This document shows, piece after piece, positions 9,074 through 17,138 of a stretch of DNA of 64,000 nucleotides. Source of the DNA: Microbacterium ginsengiterrae (GTDB lineage Bacteria > Actinomycetota > Actinomycetes > Actinomycetales > Microbacteriaceae); NCBI RefSeq assembly GCF_014205075.1, contig NZ_JACHMU010000001.1, forward strand, positions 1,364,001 through 1,428,000, written 5' to 3'. The notes under the pieces were generated by a model. That model made no database searches. It was not told where the DNA came from and was given only the letters and a program-made list of their open reading frames with translations. The first letter of the stretch is position 1. Every line of letters starts with the position of its first letter. Made by a program: the position numbers and the translations under genes.

Positions 9074-9131
9074 AGCGGGTATGGATCTCGCCGGTTATCG
9101 GCGCTCAGAACCGGCACGATCCATACCCGCT
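9074..9131. repeat. large imperfect palindrome (REP-like), two-part stem
   Basis: AGCGGGTATGGATC (9074-9087) is the exact reverse complement of GATCCATACCCGCT (9118-9131). Inside, CCGGTT (9091-9096) pairs with AACCGG (9109-9114). It sits in the gap after guaD and may act as a terminator or be a dispersed palindromic repeat. Confidence 0.75.
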
Positions 9132-9240
9132 GCGCGCAACGGAAGCGCGCTCCGTTACACGCATCGGGATGCCGTTGCAAGGGCGTGCTGCTCGCACGAC
9201 TTCCGACGTAGAAAGGAAGTCGACGACAGGGAGGTGCGCC

Positions 9241-9468
9241 GTGGCCGCAGGAGACATCGAGACTTTTCACCGCAACGGAACGTGGTTCAACCGCATCCAG
9301 GGCGAGGCGAGCACACTGGGCCCCGGGTTCAACGATCGTGAGGATGCCATCGCCGCCGGCCGCTCGGCGGCGACCGCACGGCAGGTCGAGCACAGCGTCC
9401 GGACCGAAGAGGGTCCGTCCGATGACCGCAACCTCTTCGGCACCCACCCTCGCGACCTGATCGGCTGA
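9241..9468 (+). CDS. DUF2188 domain protein
   Basis: 75 residues from GTG 9241 (VAAGDIETFHRNGTWFNR), preceded by GGGAGGT 6 bases upstream. The pattern TWFNRIQGEAS..GPGFNDREDAIAAGRSAA is the DUF2188 signature, a small two-stranded/helical domain in which the tryptophan/phenylalanine start and the AxxxGR helix are conserved. The C-terminal tail TEEGPSDDRNLFGTHPRD is also usual. Its function is unknown; such proteins are abundant in actinobacteria. The frame is open further upstream, but no start there has a ribosome binding site. Confidence 0.75.
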   Translation: MAAGDIETFHRNGTWFNRIQGEASTLGPGFNDREDAIAAGRSAATARQVEHSVRTEEGPSDDRNLFGTHPRDLIG

Positions 9469-9491
9469 ACCGCCCTCACACCCGTCGACGC

Positions 9492-9531
9492 TTCCGTCGC
9501 CGGCGGGGCGCCCCACTCGCCGGCGACGGAA
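9492..9531. terminator. bidirectional hairpin terminator
   Basis: TTCCGTCGCCGGCG (9492-9505) and CGCCGGCGACGGAA (9518-9531) form a 14-base-pair stem with a 12-base loop between the convergent DUF2188 and DNA ligase genes. Confidence 0.8.
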
Positions 9532-11055
9532 TCACTCCCGCAGCAGTCCTCGCAGCGACTGGATCGTGTCGGCCTCGGCCGCGGTCTTGTCGGGCCGATA
9601 TCCCTTGACCCGAGCGAAGCGCAGCGCGAGCCCACCGGGATAGCGGGGTGACCGCTGCACCCCGTCGATCGCGACCTCGACGACGAGCTCGGGGCGCAGG
9701 AACACCGCGTATCCGTCGCGATGCGTCTCGTACTCCGGGAAGGTCTCGGTCTGCCACGTCAGCAGCGCATCCGTGAGGCCCTTGAAGGTCTTGCCGACCA
9801 TGACGAAGTCGCCTGGCTCGCCGAACTCGCCCTCGGGGTCGCGGGCGCCGAGGTGCAGGTTCGAGAGCTTGCCCGTCCGGCGCCCTGAGCCCCACTCCGC
9901 GCCGAGCACGACGAGGTCGTACGTGAGCACGGGCTTGACCTTCACCCATGACTTGCCGCGCCGGCCCGCCGAGTAGGCGGAGTCGATTCCCTTCACCAGC
10001 ACGCCCTCGTGGCCGGCGGCGAGAGCCTCGCGGGACAGCTGCTCGGCGGCTTCGGGGTCGTCGGTGATGATGCCCGGCATCCGCCATTCGCCGGCCACAC
10101 GGTCGAGCTCGGCGATGCGCGTCTCGAGGGGGTCGTCGAGTAGGTCGCGCCCATCGACGTGCAGCAGGTCGAAGAACCAGGGTCGAAGGGCGATGTCGCG
10201 GGCGACATCCGCACCGAAGCGCGACATCGTCTCCTGGAACGGGCGCGGCCCGCCGTCCTCGTCGAGTGCGAGGGTCTCGCCGTCGAGGATGAGGTCCTGC
10301 GCGGGGAGGGCGCGGACGATCTCGACGATCTCGGGCACCCGGTGGGTGATGTCGGCGAGACTGCGCGTGTAGACGCCGACCTCGTCGCCGTGGCGGTGGA
10401 TCTGGATGCGGGCGCCGTCGAGCTTGTACTCGACCGACGCCTTGCCGGTGATCTCGAGCGCTGCCGTCGGGGTCGTGGCGGTGGCGGCGAGCATCGGGAG
10501 GACGGGACGGCCGACCTGCAGCCCGACCGCTTCGAGGTCTTCTGCCGTGCCGGTGAGGGCGAGCACCGCGGTCTCGCCGAGGTCTCCCGAGAGCATGGCC
10601 GCGCGCCGCACGGCGGCTGCGGGGCGGTCGGCGGCGCGGGCGATGGCGTCGAGCAGAACGCCGCCGAGCGCGCCCGTGCGCAGCTCGCCGAGCATCGCGC
10701 GGGTGAGGAAGTCCCATTCGTCGGCGGTGCTCCGCGAGGCGAGGTCGGTGAGGATCGCGGTGCGGCGGGCAGCGGAGCCGGCGCCCGACGCACCGGCGAG
10801 CTCGTCGAGGGCGTCGTCGACGTCGGTGATGGACAGCCCGGTCTCCTCGGCGCGCTCGACGGGGAGGCTGCGGAGGCTGCGCCACCCGACGCCGAGGCGC
10901 CCCTGTCGCGGTGCGGCGAGGAGGAGCCCGATGAGCGCAGGGGTCTCGTCGGGCTCGGCGCGTGCGAGCAGGGTCGCGAGCGCGTCGATCTTCGCAAGGC
11001 GTGACGAGGTGGCGGCGACCTGCTGCGTGGTGTCCACGAGCTCCGAGAGCTTCAT
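9532..11055 (-). CDS. ligB: ATP-dependent DNA ligase (LigB type)
   Basis: 507 residues, the same size as the actinobacterial LigB enzymes. Order: N-terminal DNA-binding domain (about 1-190), adenylation domain with the nucleophile motif EYKLDGARIQIHR (lysine near residue 211) and later DGETLALD and EGVLVKG motifs, then an OB-fold with WVKVKP and RFARVKGYRPDK at the end. It seals nicks using ATP and is additional to the essential NAD-dependent LigA. It is monocistronic, facing a strong terminator at 9492-9531. The start codon lies at 11055 with GAGGAGATC-like sequence nearby. Confidence 0.92.
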   Translation of the reverse strand: MKLSELVDTTQQVAATSSRLAKIDALATLLARAEPDETPALIGLLLAAPRQGRLGVGWRSLRSLPVERAEETGLSITDVDDALDELAGASGAGSAARRTAILTDLASRSTADEWDFLTRAMLGELRTGALGGVLLDAIARAADRPAAAVRRAAMLSGDLGETAVLALTGTAEDLEAVGLQVGRPVLPMLAATATTPTAALEITGKASVEYKLDGARIQIHRHGDEVGVYTRSLADITHRVPEIVEIVRALPAQDLILDGETLALDEDGGPRPFQETMSRFGADVARDIALRPWFFDLLHVDGRDLLDDPLETRIAELDRVAGEWRMPGIITDDPEAAEQLSREALAAGHEGVLVKGIDSAYSAGRRGKSWVKVKPVLTYDLVVLGAEWGSGRRTGKLSNLHLGARDPEGEFGEPGDFVMVGKTFKGLTDALLTWQTETFPEYETHRDGYAVFLRPELVVEVAIDGVQRSPRYPGGLALRFARVKGYRPDKTAAEADTIQSLRGLLRE

Positions 11056-11269
11056 GAGGAGATCATCGCACCGGCATCCGACCTTCTGTCCTGCCTTCCG
11101 CGGGCGCGGGCCGTGTGGTAGCGGCCTGTGGTGCTACTCCGAGAATCCCTGGTGAGCAAGGGTCTGCGTCGGCGGGAGCTTTCCCGTAGAAATGGATCAC
11201 GAGACGGGAGAGCGACATGGTCCGAGGTTCTGAGGTCTCCCGCTGCGGGCGGGGCCGGGGAGTGCGCGC

Positions 11270-12001
11270 ATGCTGATCCAGGTGTGCGTGAACGGCGCGC
11301 GTGAGGTGGCGGAGCATCCGCGGCTCAGCGCCGACGAGCATCAGGTCGCGGCCGAGGCGGCGGGGGCGGTCGCGGCCGGTGCCGAGGCGATCCACGTGCA
11401 CCCGAAGGATGCGGCGGGGCTCGACAGCCTCGCGGCCGAGGATGTCGCGCGGTGGGTGCGAGCGGTGCGCGTGGCGTGCCCGGGGGTGCCGGTCGGCGTG
11501 ACGACGGGTGCGTGGGCGGCGAGCGGGGTCGAGGACCGCCTCGACGCGGTCGCCGGGTGGGTGGAGCTGCCCGACTTCGCGTCCGTGAACTGGCATGAGG
11601 ATGGCGCGGATGTCGTGGCATCCGCTCTCGTGAACCGCGGCGTCGCGGTGGAGGCGGGGATCTGGAACGACGAGGGAGCGACGGCTTGGTCGCGCTCGCC
11701 CGTACGTGATGAGTGCGTGCGGGTGCTCGTCGAGGTGCCCGATGTGGCGGAGGCGGAGGCGCGCGTCCTGGCGGAGGATCTCGTCGCGCGGGTCGAGGCG
11801 ATGGCGCCGGAAGCCCGGATCCTGCTGCACGGGGAGGGGCAGTCGACGTGGGCGGTGCTGGACCTCGCGGTGGCGCGCGGCCTGGCGACCCGCATCGGCC
11901 TGGAGGACTGCCTCACGCTGCCCGACGGCTCTCCCGCGCGCGACAACGCCGCCCTCGTGCGTGCCGCGATGGAGCGTCTCCCACCTTCACATCTCGGGTG
12001 A
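11270..12001 (+). CDS. DUF849 / beta-keto acid cleavage enzyme (BKACE) family protein
   Basis: 243 residues starting MLIQVCVNGAREVAEHP, with GGGGAG 10 bases before the ATG. The family's zinc motif appears as AIHVHPKD (about residues 40-47), followed by GVTTGAW and a C-terminal RIGLEDCLTLPDG. BKACE enzymes condense a beta-keto acid with acetyl-CoA to give acetoacetate and a CoA ester; 3-keto-5-aminohexanoate cleavage is the founding activity. This member is shorter than the usual 270-310 residues, so the substrate is uncertain. It is single, convergent with the alcohol dehydrogenase, and its stop codon lies inside a palindromic repeat. Confidence 0.8.
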   Translation: MLIQVCVNGAREVAEHPRLSADEHQVAAEAAGAVAAGAEAIHVHPKDAAGLDSLAAEDVARWVRAVRVACPGVPVGVTTGAWAASGVEDRLDAVAGWVELPDFASVNWHEDGADVVASALVNRGVAVEAGIWNDEGATAWSRSPVRDECVRVLVEVPDVAEAEARVLAEDLVARVEAMAPEARILLHGEGQSTWAVLDLAVARGLATRIGLEDCLTLPDGSPARDNAALVRAAMERLPPSHLG

Positions 12002-12074
12002 GACACCACTCCTGACGTGAGAAACCACGCGCGGCGAGATGTCTCAGGCCGTGCGTGGTTTCTCAGCGGGGTGG
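11993..12074. repeat. palindromic repeat family A, copy 1
   Basis: The stem TGAGAAACCACGC (12018-12030) pairs perfectly with GCGTGGTTTCTCA (12053-12065) and extends inward with one G-U pair. The full 82 bases recur at 13184-13265 with about 90% identity. The copy includes the stop codon of the DUF849 gene and could serve as its terminator. Confidence 0.85.
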
Positions 12075-12078
12075 TCGG

Positions 12079-13023
12079 TCAGTCAGTGACCTTCGCGACA
12101 AGGCGGCCGACGGCGGTGCCGTCGATGAGCTGCTGGATGCCGTCGGGGATCTGTTCGAAGTCGATCTCCGAGAGGACGGGCGTGAGGTCACCGGATGCCA
12201 TGTAGCGCATGGTCTCCTCGATGTCCTCCTTGCTGCCGCCCGCCGAGCCGTGCAGCTGCTTGCGGCCGAGGATGAGGCCGTAGGTGTCGATGGTCGTCTC
12301 GAGCTTGCCCATGCCGACCTGGACGACGCGGCCGCCGCCCGAGGACTTCACGGTGTCGAGGGCGTCCGAGGTGGTGACGCCGAAGCCCGCGTAGTCGATG
12401 ATGACGTCGAGTTCGACGTCGGCGAACTCGGTGATCGACTTCGCGACCTTCACGGCGCCGGCTTCACGGGCGCGGTCCCAGGCCGACTCGTTGATCTCGG
12501 CGACGTAGACCTCGGCGCCGCGCAGGTGGGCGACGCGTGCGCCGATCTGGCCGAGGCCGCCGAAGCCGATGATGCCGACCTTCATGCCCTTCTCGACGCC
12601 GGCGGTCGTCAGGGCGCCGACGGAGGTCATTCCGGCGTCGGTCGCGGCGGCGGCCTGTGCGAAGGAGACGTCGTCAGGGATGGCGACGAGGGTCTCGGTG
12701 CTGACCTCGGAGCGGTCTTCCCAGGCGCCGTTGACGGAGTAGCCCTGGCCGAGCATGGGCCAGACGGCGACGCGGTCGCCGACCTTCCAGTCGGTGACGC
12801 CCTCGCCGACCTCGCTGATCACGCCGGCGGTCTCGTGACCGGGGACGACGGGGAGCTCCTTCATGTTGGCGAGCCACTTCTCGTCTTCGAGGATGCCGAC
12901 GTCGGAGTGGCAGAGCCCCGCAGCCTTGACGTCGATGACGACGTTGCCGGGGCCGGCGGTGGGTTCCTCGATGTCGACTCGTTCGAACGGCTTGTGTGTG
13001 CCGACGAAATGCCATGCGCGCAT
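12079..13023 (-). CDS. zinc-type alcohol dehydrogenase-like protein lacking the structural zinc lobe
   Basis: 314 residues of the MDR superfamily. Catalytic zinc ligands are visible: C38 in GLCHSD and H63-E64 in PGHETAG. The Rossmann motif is GFGGLGQIGA. After GDRVAVWPMLGQG the sequence runs straight to the nucleotide domain: the roughly 30-residue segment with four cysteines that binds structural zinc is absent, explaining the short length (340-350 is usual). An aspartate in ATDAGMTS may replace the third catalytic zinc cysteine. It likely oxidises an alcohol with NAD(P). The gene is flanked on both sides by copies of palindromic repeat A. Confidence 0.82.
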   Translation of the reverse strand: MRAWHFVGTHKPFERVDIEEPTAGPGNVVIDVKAAGLCHSDVGILEDEKWLANMKELPVVPGHETAGVISEVGEGVTDWKVGDRVAVWPMLGQGYSVNGAWEDRSEVSTETLVAIPDDVSFAQAAAATDAGMTSVGALTTAGVEKGMKVGIIGFGGLGQIGARVAHLRGAEVYVAEINESAWDRAREAGAVKVAKSITEFADVELDVIIDYAGFGVTTSDALDTVKSSGGGRVVQVGMGKLETTIDTYGLILGRKQLHGSAGGSKEDIEETMRYMASGDLTPVLSEIDFEQIPDGIQQLIDGTAVGRLVAKVTD

Positions 13024-13183
13024 GGGGATCTCCTTCGTACTGCGGTTCGGGAGCCGGGGGTTCGGGGCTCCCCTGTCTTCTCAGGGTAGGCACGTCGCAC
13101 TCGGATCCGGTGGGACTTTCGCCCCGAGCGGAATATTCGTCTGAATACAAATTCGAGTGCTACTGGGCGGGGTGGTCGCCGTT

Positions 13184-13265
13184 CTCGGGTGAGGCAGCAC
13201 TCTTGGCGTGAGAAACCACGCACGGCGAGGTGTCTCAGGCCTCGCGTGGTTTCTCAGCGCGATGG
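13184..13265. repeat. palindromic repeat family A, copy 2
   Basis: TGAGAAACCACGC (13209-13221) and GCGTGGTTTCTCA (13244-13256) form the same perfect 13-base stem as copy 1, in the same orientation and 1191 bases away. It ends 5 bases before the SDR stop codon. Confidence 0.85.
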
Positions 13266-13270
13266 TGTGG

Positions 13271-14272
13271 TTACTGCACGGACCATCCGCCGTCGGAGGC
13301 GAGGATCGCGCCGTTGATGTTCACGCCGTCATCCGAGAGGAGGAACGTGATCGAGGCGGCGAGGTGCTCGGCCGTGGCGAGCGAGGGGATCGCCTGCTGG
13401 AACGGTGCGAGGCGCGCGGAGCCGGCTTCGGACATGTGCGGGGGCATCGGGATGCCGGTGGCGACACCGCCCGGTGCGACGGAGTTCACGCGGATGCCCT
13501 TGGGCCCGTACATGAACGCTGCGGACTTGGTCACGCCGATGCTGCCGTGCTTGCTCGCGGTGTAGGCGTTGCCCGAGGCGTTGCCGCGGAGGCCGGCTTC
13601 GCTGGCGACGTTGAGGATCGCGCCGCGACCGGCCTTCTCCATGACGGGGAGGACGGCGCGCATGAGCTTGAAGGGCGCGGTGAGGTTGATCGCGATGACG
13701 CGGTCCCAGACGGCATCCGTCGTCTCGCCTGCGGGCGAGAAGTCGTCGTTGATCCCGGCGATGTTGGCGAGGCCGTCGATGCGCTCGCCGGCGGCGGCGA
13801 TCACAGCATCGATGGCGTCCTGCTGGGTGAGGTCGCCGGCGACGGTGATGATGTCGGCATCCGGGAGCTCAGCCCTGAAGGCCTCGAGCTTCTCGGCGGC
13901 GATGTCGCAGGCGATGACGCGTCCGCCTTCGCGGGCGATGCGGGATGCCGTGGCCTTGCCGATCCCGGATGCCGCACCCGTGACGATCACGGTCTTGCCG
14001 GCGAAGCGGCCGGGGGTGGTCTGCTCGGCCCAGCCGGCCGGGGTCTCGTCGGCGGGGATCTCTCCGCCGTTCGCGGCGCGGACGAGGTCGTCGACGACGG
14101 ACTGCGGCATCTGCCCCTGGCTGAGGGTGACGAGCTGCTGCAGCGGGAGGCCGAGGACGGGGGTGAGGGATGCGGGGTCGGCGCCGGACTGGGCGAGCAG
14201 GCCGCGGACGAGTTCGCCGCCCGTCGGGTCGTCAAGCCATTCGCCGATGGTGGAGTGTGCGGTCAGTGCCAT
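13271..14272 (-). CDS. short-chain dehydrogenase with extra N-terminal helical domain
   Basis: 333 residues from ATG 14272, chosen because GGAGAT precedes it; an in-frame ATG 7 codons earlier lacks a site. Residues about 90-333 are a classical SDR: TGAASGIGKA, NIAGIN, catalytic YTASKHG and a C-terminal GGWSVQ. The first 80 residues (HSTIGEWLDDPTGGELVRGLL and onwards) form an additional helical domain not found in ordinary 250-residue SDRs; it resembles a small helical module I associate with some glycosidase C-termini. Divergent from the TetR-type gene, which may repress it. Its substrate is unknown. Confidence 0.82.
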   Translation of the reverse strand: MALTAHSTIGEWLDDPTGGELVRGLLAQSGADPASLTPVLGLPLQQLVTLSQGQMPQSVVDDLVRAANGGEIPADETPAGWAEQTTPGRFAGKTVIVTGAASGIGKATASRIAREGGRVIACDIAAEKLEAFRAELPDADIITVAGDLTQQDAIDAVIAAAGERIDGLANIAGINDDFSPAGETTDAVWDRVIAINLTAPFKLMRAVLPVMEKAGRGAILNVASEAGLRGNASGNAYTASKHGSIGVTKSAAFMYGPKGIRVNSVAPGGVATGIPMPPHMSEAGSARLAPFQQAIPSLATAEHLAASITFLLSDDGVNINGAILASDGGWSVQ

Positions 14273-14328
14273 ATCGATCTCCTCATTTCGCAACGGTGCG
14301 TCTCGTTATGTTTCAGTCTACGCCTCGA

Positions 14329-14334
14329 TACCCT
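14329..14334 (+). promoter_or_regulatory. -10 box (TACCCT) of a leaderless promoter for the TetR gene
   Basis: TACCCT ends 6 bases before GTG 14341, the same spacing as other start-proximal -10 boxes in this window. Confidence 0.45.
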
Positions 14335-14340
14335 CGAAGG

Positions 14341-14913
14341 GTGCCTCGTCCTCGCAGTGAAAAAGCCCGCAGGGCCGTGCTCGAGTCGATGCGCGCTGCC
14401 CTCGCATCCGGCGGGTACGAGACCGTGACAATCGAGGGGCTCGCCGCGGAGGCGGAGGTCTCGAAGCAGACGATCTACCGGTGGTGGCCGTCGAAGGCGG
14501 CGATCCTCGGCGAGGCGCTGCTGGAGGGCTCGCTGCCGACGCCTGCGCTGCCCGTGACGGACGACCTGGCCGCCGATCTTCGGTCGTGGTTCTCAACGAT
14601 GTCCGCCGAGGCCGGGCACGCGGCGAGCGTCGAGGTCGCGCGTGCGCTGATCGCCGTGACCGCGACGGATCCCGAGCTCGGCGCTGCGTTGAATGCGCGG
14701 CTCGCCGGTCCGATCGCGGAACAGATCGTCGCACGCCTTGCGGTTGCTCAGGAGGCCGGCGATGTTCGCGAGGACGTGGATGCCGCGGCCGTGGCGGATC
14801 AGTTCATCGCGGTGTCGTCGTACTCGGCGCTGCTGGGGCGCGGGTTGGATGAGGAGCGCGTGGATGCCGTGGTGGATGTGTTGATGCGGGGGATTGGGAA
14901 CTCCTGCGCCTGA
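14341..14913 (+). CDS. TetR/AcrR-family transcriptional regulator
   Basis: 190 residues from GTG 14341 (VPRPRSEKARRAVLESM). The TetR HTH is clear: TVTIEGLAAEAEVSKQTIYRWWPSKAAIL (about residues 27-55), with the C-terminal ligand domain typical of the TetR_C_16-like group. A longer frame is open upstream, with another ATG at 14308, but GTG 14341 has a TACCCT box at leaderless spacing and matches the usual N-terminus of the family. Divergent from the SDR at 13271-14272, its likely target. It ends immediately before the stop of the convergent helicase gene. Confidence 0.85.
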   Translation: MPRPRSEKARRAVLESMRAALASGGYETVTIEGLAAEAEVSKQTIYRWWPSKAAILGEALLEGSLPTPALPVTDDLAADLRSWFSTMSAEAGHAASVEVARALIAVTATDPELGAALNARLAGPIAEQIVARLAVAQEAGDVREDVDAAAVADQFIAVSSYSALLGRGLDEERVDAVVDVLMRGIGNSCA

Positions 14914-16650
14914 TCAGGCGAGCAAACTTCTCAACCGCTCCCGCAGTTCCGGGTCGCACACATATACGTAGGTTCCGAGCATTCCGCGGGTGAGCAGAAC
15001 GCCGTAGATGTTGCGGATGAATATTAGGAGGTCTTCGTCGTCGAAGGAGGCGGCGAGGTGGCCCGTGCGTTCCTTGCCCTTCTTGTCGCGATACGCGTCC
15101 CAGTTGGCCACAATCGCCCCCGTATCCGAGGAGACGGACAGGTCGGGCCCGATGATTACTCCTGCATAGTTGAGGTCGTAGCCCTGGACTGTGTGAATAG
15201 ATCCCACCTCGTCGAGTGAGCCTGGAGAATTGATCCAGTCCTTATCTGCACTGTTCCACCGCAGGGAGATTCCGTCGAGATGGATGTCGAAGGCTTGCGG
15301 GTCACGGCGAGATACCCAATCCCACGCATAGCCAGCGACGAGGCGTGAAAGGCCGACTTCCTCATCGCGCGCGCGGATCGCGGTGACCATATCGCCAAGA
15401 TCGTCAAAGAGTCTGAGGTCATAAGACCCCAGGTCCGGTCGAGGTGGAAACTCGTTGCGCAAGACGGCGCGAACGAACTCGACGTAGTCCGCACCGGCCT
15501 GGACGCGCATTTGAGTGGTCAGTCGATAGTGGCGATGGAGATCCCGCGCAGAGCGAACCTCCGCCGAAAGCACGGTCGGTGAGAGGTCATGCGGCCGGAC
15601 GCTTTGTTCGCTGTCAACCAGAAGGAGCTGATGTCTACTTCGCGCCTTGATCCAATCAAGCTGCGTGTATCGAGTGTCGTCCTTGCCAAACAACGCGACG
15701 TTGATGTCACGGAACTTCTTGTTCTGTACCCCCGACGCCTGGTTCGCTCGCTGGCCCAGCCTGTGCGTCTCATCGACGAGGATGAGATCAAAAGCGCGCT
15801 CAGACTCCCCGACCTGAAACGGTGTCAGAACCATAGTCGGATCGAGTCGCGGCGTCTTCTTGAAGACCTTCTTGACCGATTCGCGCAGTGACTGCTGAGG
15901 AACAACGAGCGCCATACGAATATCGGCCAGGAGATCACGATTCTCGGACACGAAAAACTCCGCGAACATCGAGTCCGGCTGGATATCGTCATGATCCTGA
16001 TAGTCGCGAATATCGGCAAGGAGTTTCAGAAGGAAAATCGCAATGATGGTCTTGCCCGTCCCCGGGCTACCCTGCACGACGAGCGTCGATTGCCTGTCTG
16101 GATGCTGCAAGTCTTCAAGTAACCCCTCGACGATGTCGGTGACAGCAACGGCCTGATCGTCGTTGAGGGCCTTGAATGGCGACAGTTTGAACAGGTCGGA
16201 GTTCTCGATCTGAGGGATGCTGCGCGAAAACAGCCCTTCAGCGCGCAATGCCTCGAAGACATCGCGGAAGGACTCCCGATACATGTCGCGATCGAAGTAT
16301 CGTGCATCGGTGAGTCCGTCGTTGCCGTTAAGAAGCTCGTACTGGCCATCGCCGTGAAACCACCGAATGAGGTGTGACTCGAGGTCGAGGCACACGGACT
16401 TGTTGAATCGCTCGTCTACGACCACTCGGATTGACTCGAGACCCTCATGCCTTTTGGAACCCGCGAGATGCTGGCGCATGCGCGTCGCGGTCCTCACGGT
16501 CTCGCCCACGTATAGAGCAGGCACTTTTCGCCTCTCGGCGCCATCGATGACGTAGACGACGGGCCAGTTCGTGTGGCGCGCGTCGTCTTGTGCCCATGCG
16601 TCGACCGCTGATCGCTCGAAGGGAAGTCGCTGAATAGTGAAGCCCGTCAT
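14914..16650 (-). CDS. GIY-YIG nuclease fused to DUF2075 (Schlafen group 3-like) helicase
   Basis: 578 residues. The N-terminal GIY-YIG domain (about 25-115) shows VVYVIDG, the paired LYVGET, a conserved arginine in RMRQHL and the catalytic glutamate in LDLESHLIRWF. Residues about 170-578 form a superfamily 1-like helicase: Walker A QGSPGTGKT, Walker B LILVDETHRLG, and SIHTVQGYDLNYAGVIIGPD near the end, the DUF2075 pattern. Nuclease-helicase fusions of this type are candidates for anti-phage or DNA repair roles. It overlaps the MazG-like gene by 4 bases. Codon use is clearly more AT-rich than neighbours, suggesting transfer. Confidence 0.85.
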   Translation of the reverse strand: MTGFTIQRLPFERSAVDAWAQDDARHTNWPVVYVIDGAERRKVPALYVGETVRTATRMRQHLAGSKRHEGLESIRVVVDERFNKSVCLDLESHLIRWFHGDGQYELLNGNDGLTDARYFDRDMYRESFRDVFEALRAEGLFSRSIPQIENSDLFKLSPFKALNDDQAVAVTDIVEGLLEDLQHPDRQSTLVVQGSPGTGKTIIAIFLLKLLADIRDYQDHDDIQPDSMFAEFFVSENRDLLADIRMALVVPQQSLRESVKKVFKKTPRLDPTMVLTPFQVGESERAFDLILVDETHRLGQRANQASGVQNKKFRDINVALFGKDDTRYTQLDWIKARSRHQLLLVDSEQSVRPHDLSPTVLSAEVRSARDLHRHYRLTTQMRVQAGADYVEFVRAVLRNEFPPRPDLGSYDLRLFDDLGDMVTAIRARDEEVGLSRLVAGYAWDWVSRRDPQAFDIHLDGISLRWNSADKDWINSPGSLDEVGSIHTVQGYDLNYAGVIIGPDLSVSSDTGAIVANWDAYRDKKGKERTGHLAASFDDEDLLIFIRNIYGVLLTRGMLGTYVYVCDPELRERLRSLLA

Positions 16651-16982
16651 TCTTCTTCCTCGGCGAGCTTCGTGTACTTCGTCATCCGTCCTTTAGCGAG
16701 GTGGACCGGATATTTCGCAGCGGTGGACTGGAGTTTGCGTATCACGATGTCATCGAGGTCGACCCCGAGCTTGTTCGCGAGATGAACGCAGTATGTGACT
16801 ACGTCGGCGAGTTCCTCCTCGACACGTGTTTGGTCGAAATCTGACGACCACTGGAAGCACTCGAGAAGCTCTGAGGCCTCAATAGAGATGCTTTTTGCGA
16901 GGTTCTCCGGGGAGTGAAACTGGTCCCAATCGCGCTCTGCAACGAAGGCGCGGAGGGCTGCGAGGGTGGCTGCGGACGGCAT
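16647..16982 (-). CDS. MazG-like nucleotide pyrophosphohydrolase
   Basis: 111 residues from ATG 16982. The all-alpha NTP pyrophosphatase signature is complete: EASELLECFQW (about residues 35-45) and EEELADVVTYC (about 55-65), giving the ExxE...ExxD metal site; HSPENLAKSIS precedes it as in the RS21-C6/dCTPase group. It should hydrolyse a (d)NTP to the monophosphate and PPi. A GTG at 17036 would add 18 residues, but TAGCGT 7 bases before ATG 16982 suggests a leaderless start there. It is translationally coupled to the nuclease-helicase gene, so the two probably work together. Confidence 0.85.
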   Translation of the reverse strand: MPSAATLAALRAFVAERDWDQFHSPENLAKSISIEASELLECFQWSSDFDQTRVEEELADVVTYCVHLANKLGVDLDDIVIRKLQSTAAKYPVHLAKGRMTKYTKLAEEEE

Positions 16983-16989
16983 GACCGTG

Positions 16990-16995
16990 ACGCTA
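16990..16995 (-). promoter_or_regulatory. -10 box (TAGCGT on the minus strand) for the MazG/helicase operon
   Basis: TAGCGT lies 7 bases before ATG 16982, the spacing expected for a leaderless message. Confidence 0.45.
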
Positions 16996-17138
16996 TCAGC
17001 TTGGTCTGGGGTCACTGATGGGTTCAACGTCGACACGGAGCGGCGGGTGCCGCGACACTGCCGCGGATCGCCAGCATCGAACTCGCCCTCCGCTACTGTC
17101 GGGGCTACCCATCAGTTCAAAGAGGAGCGGAAGCGTAA

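Noticed and set aside
11993..13265. Insertion sequence or composite transposon around the alcohol dehydrogenase
   Set aside because: The flanking repeats carry no transposase and no target-site duplication that I can see; described as repeats only.
14170..14340. Long N-terminal extension of the TetR gene
   Set aside because: It would overlap the divergent SDR gene and its promoter, and the residues are Arg-rich shadow sequence.
16647..17036. GTG 17036 as start of the MazG-like gene
   Set aside because: It would put the likely -10 box inside the gene, and the extra 18 residues are not family-like. Kept only as an alternative.
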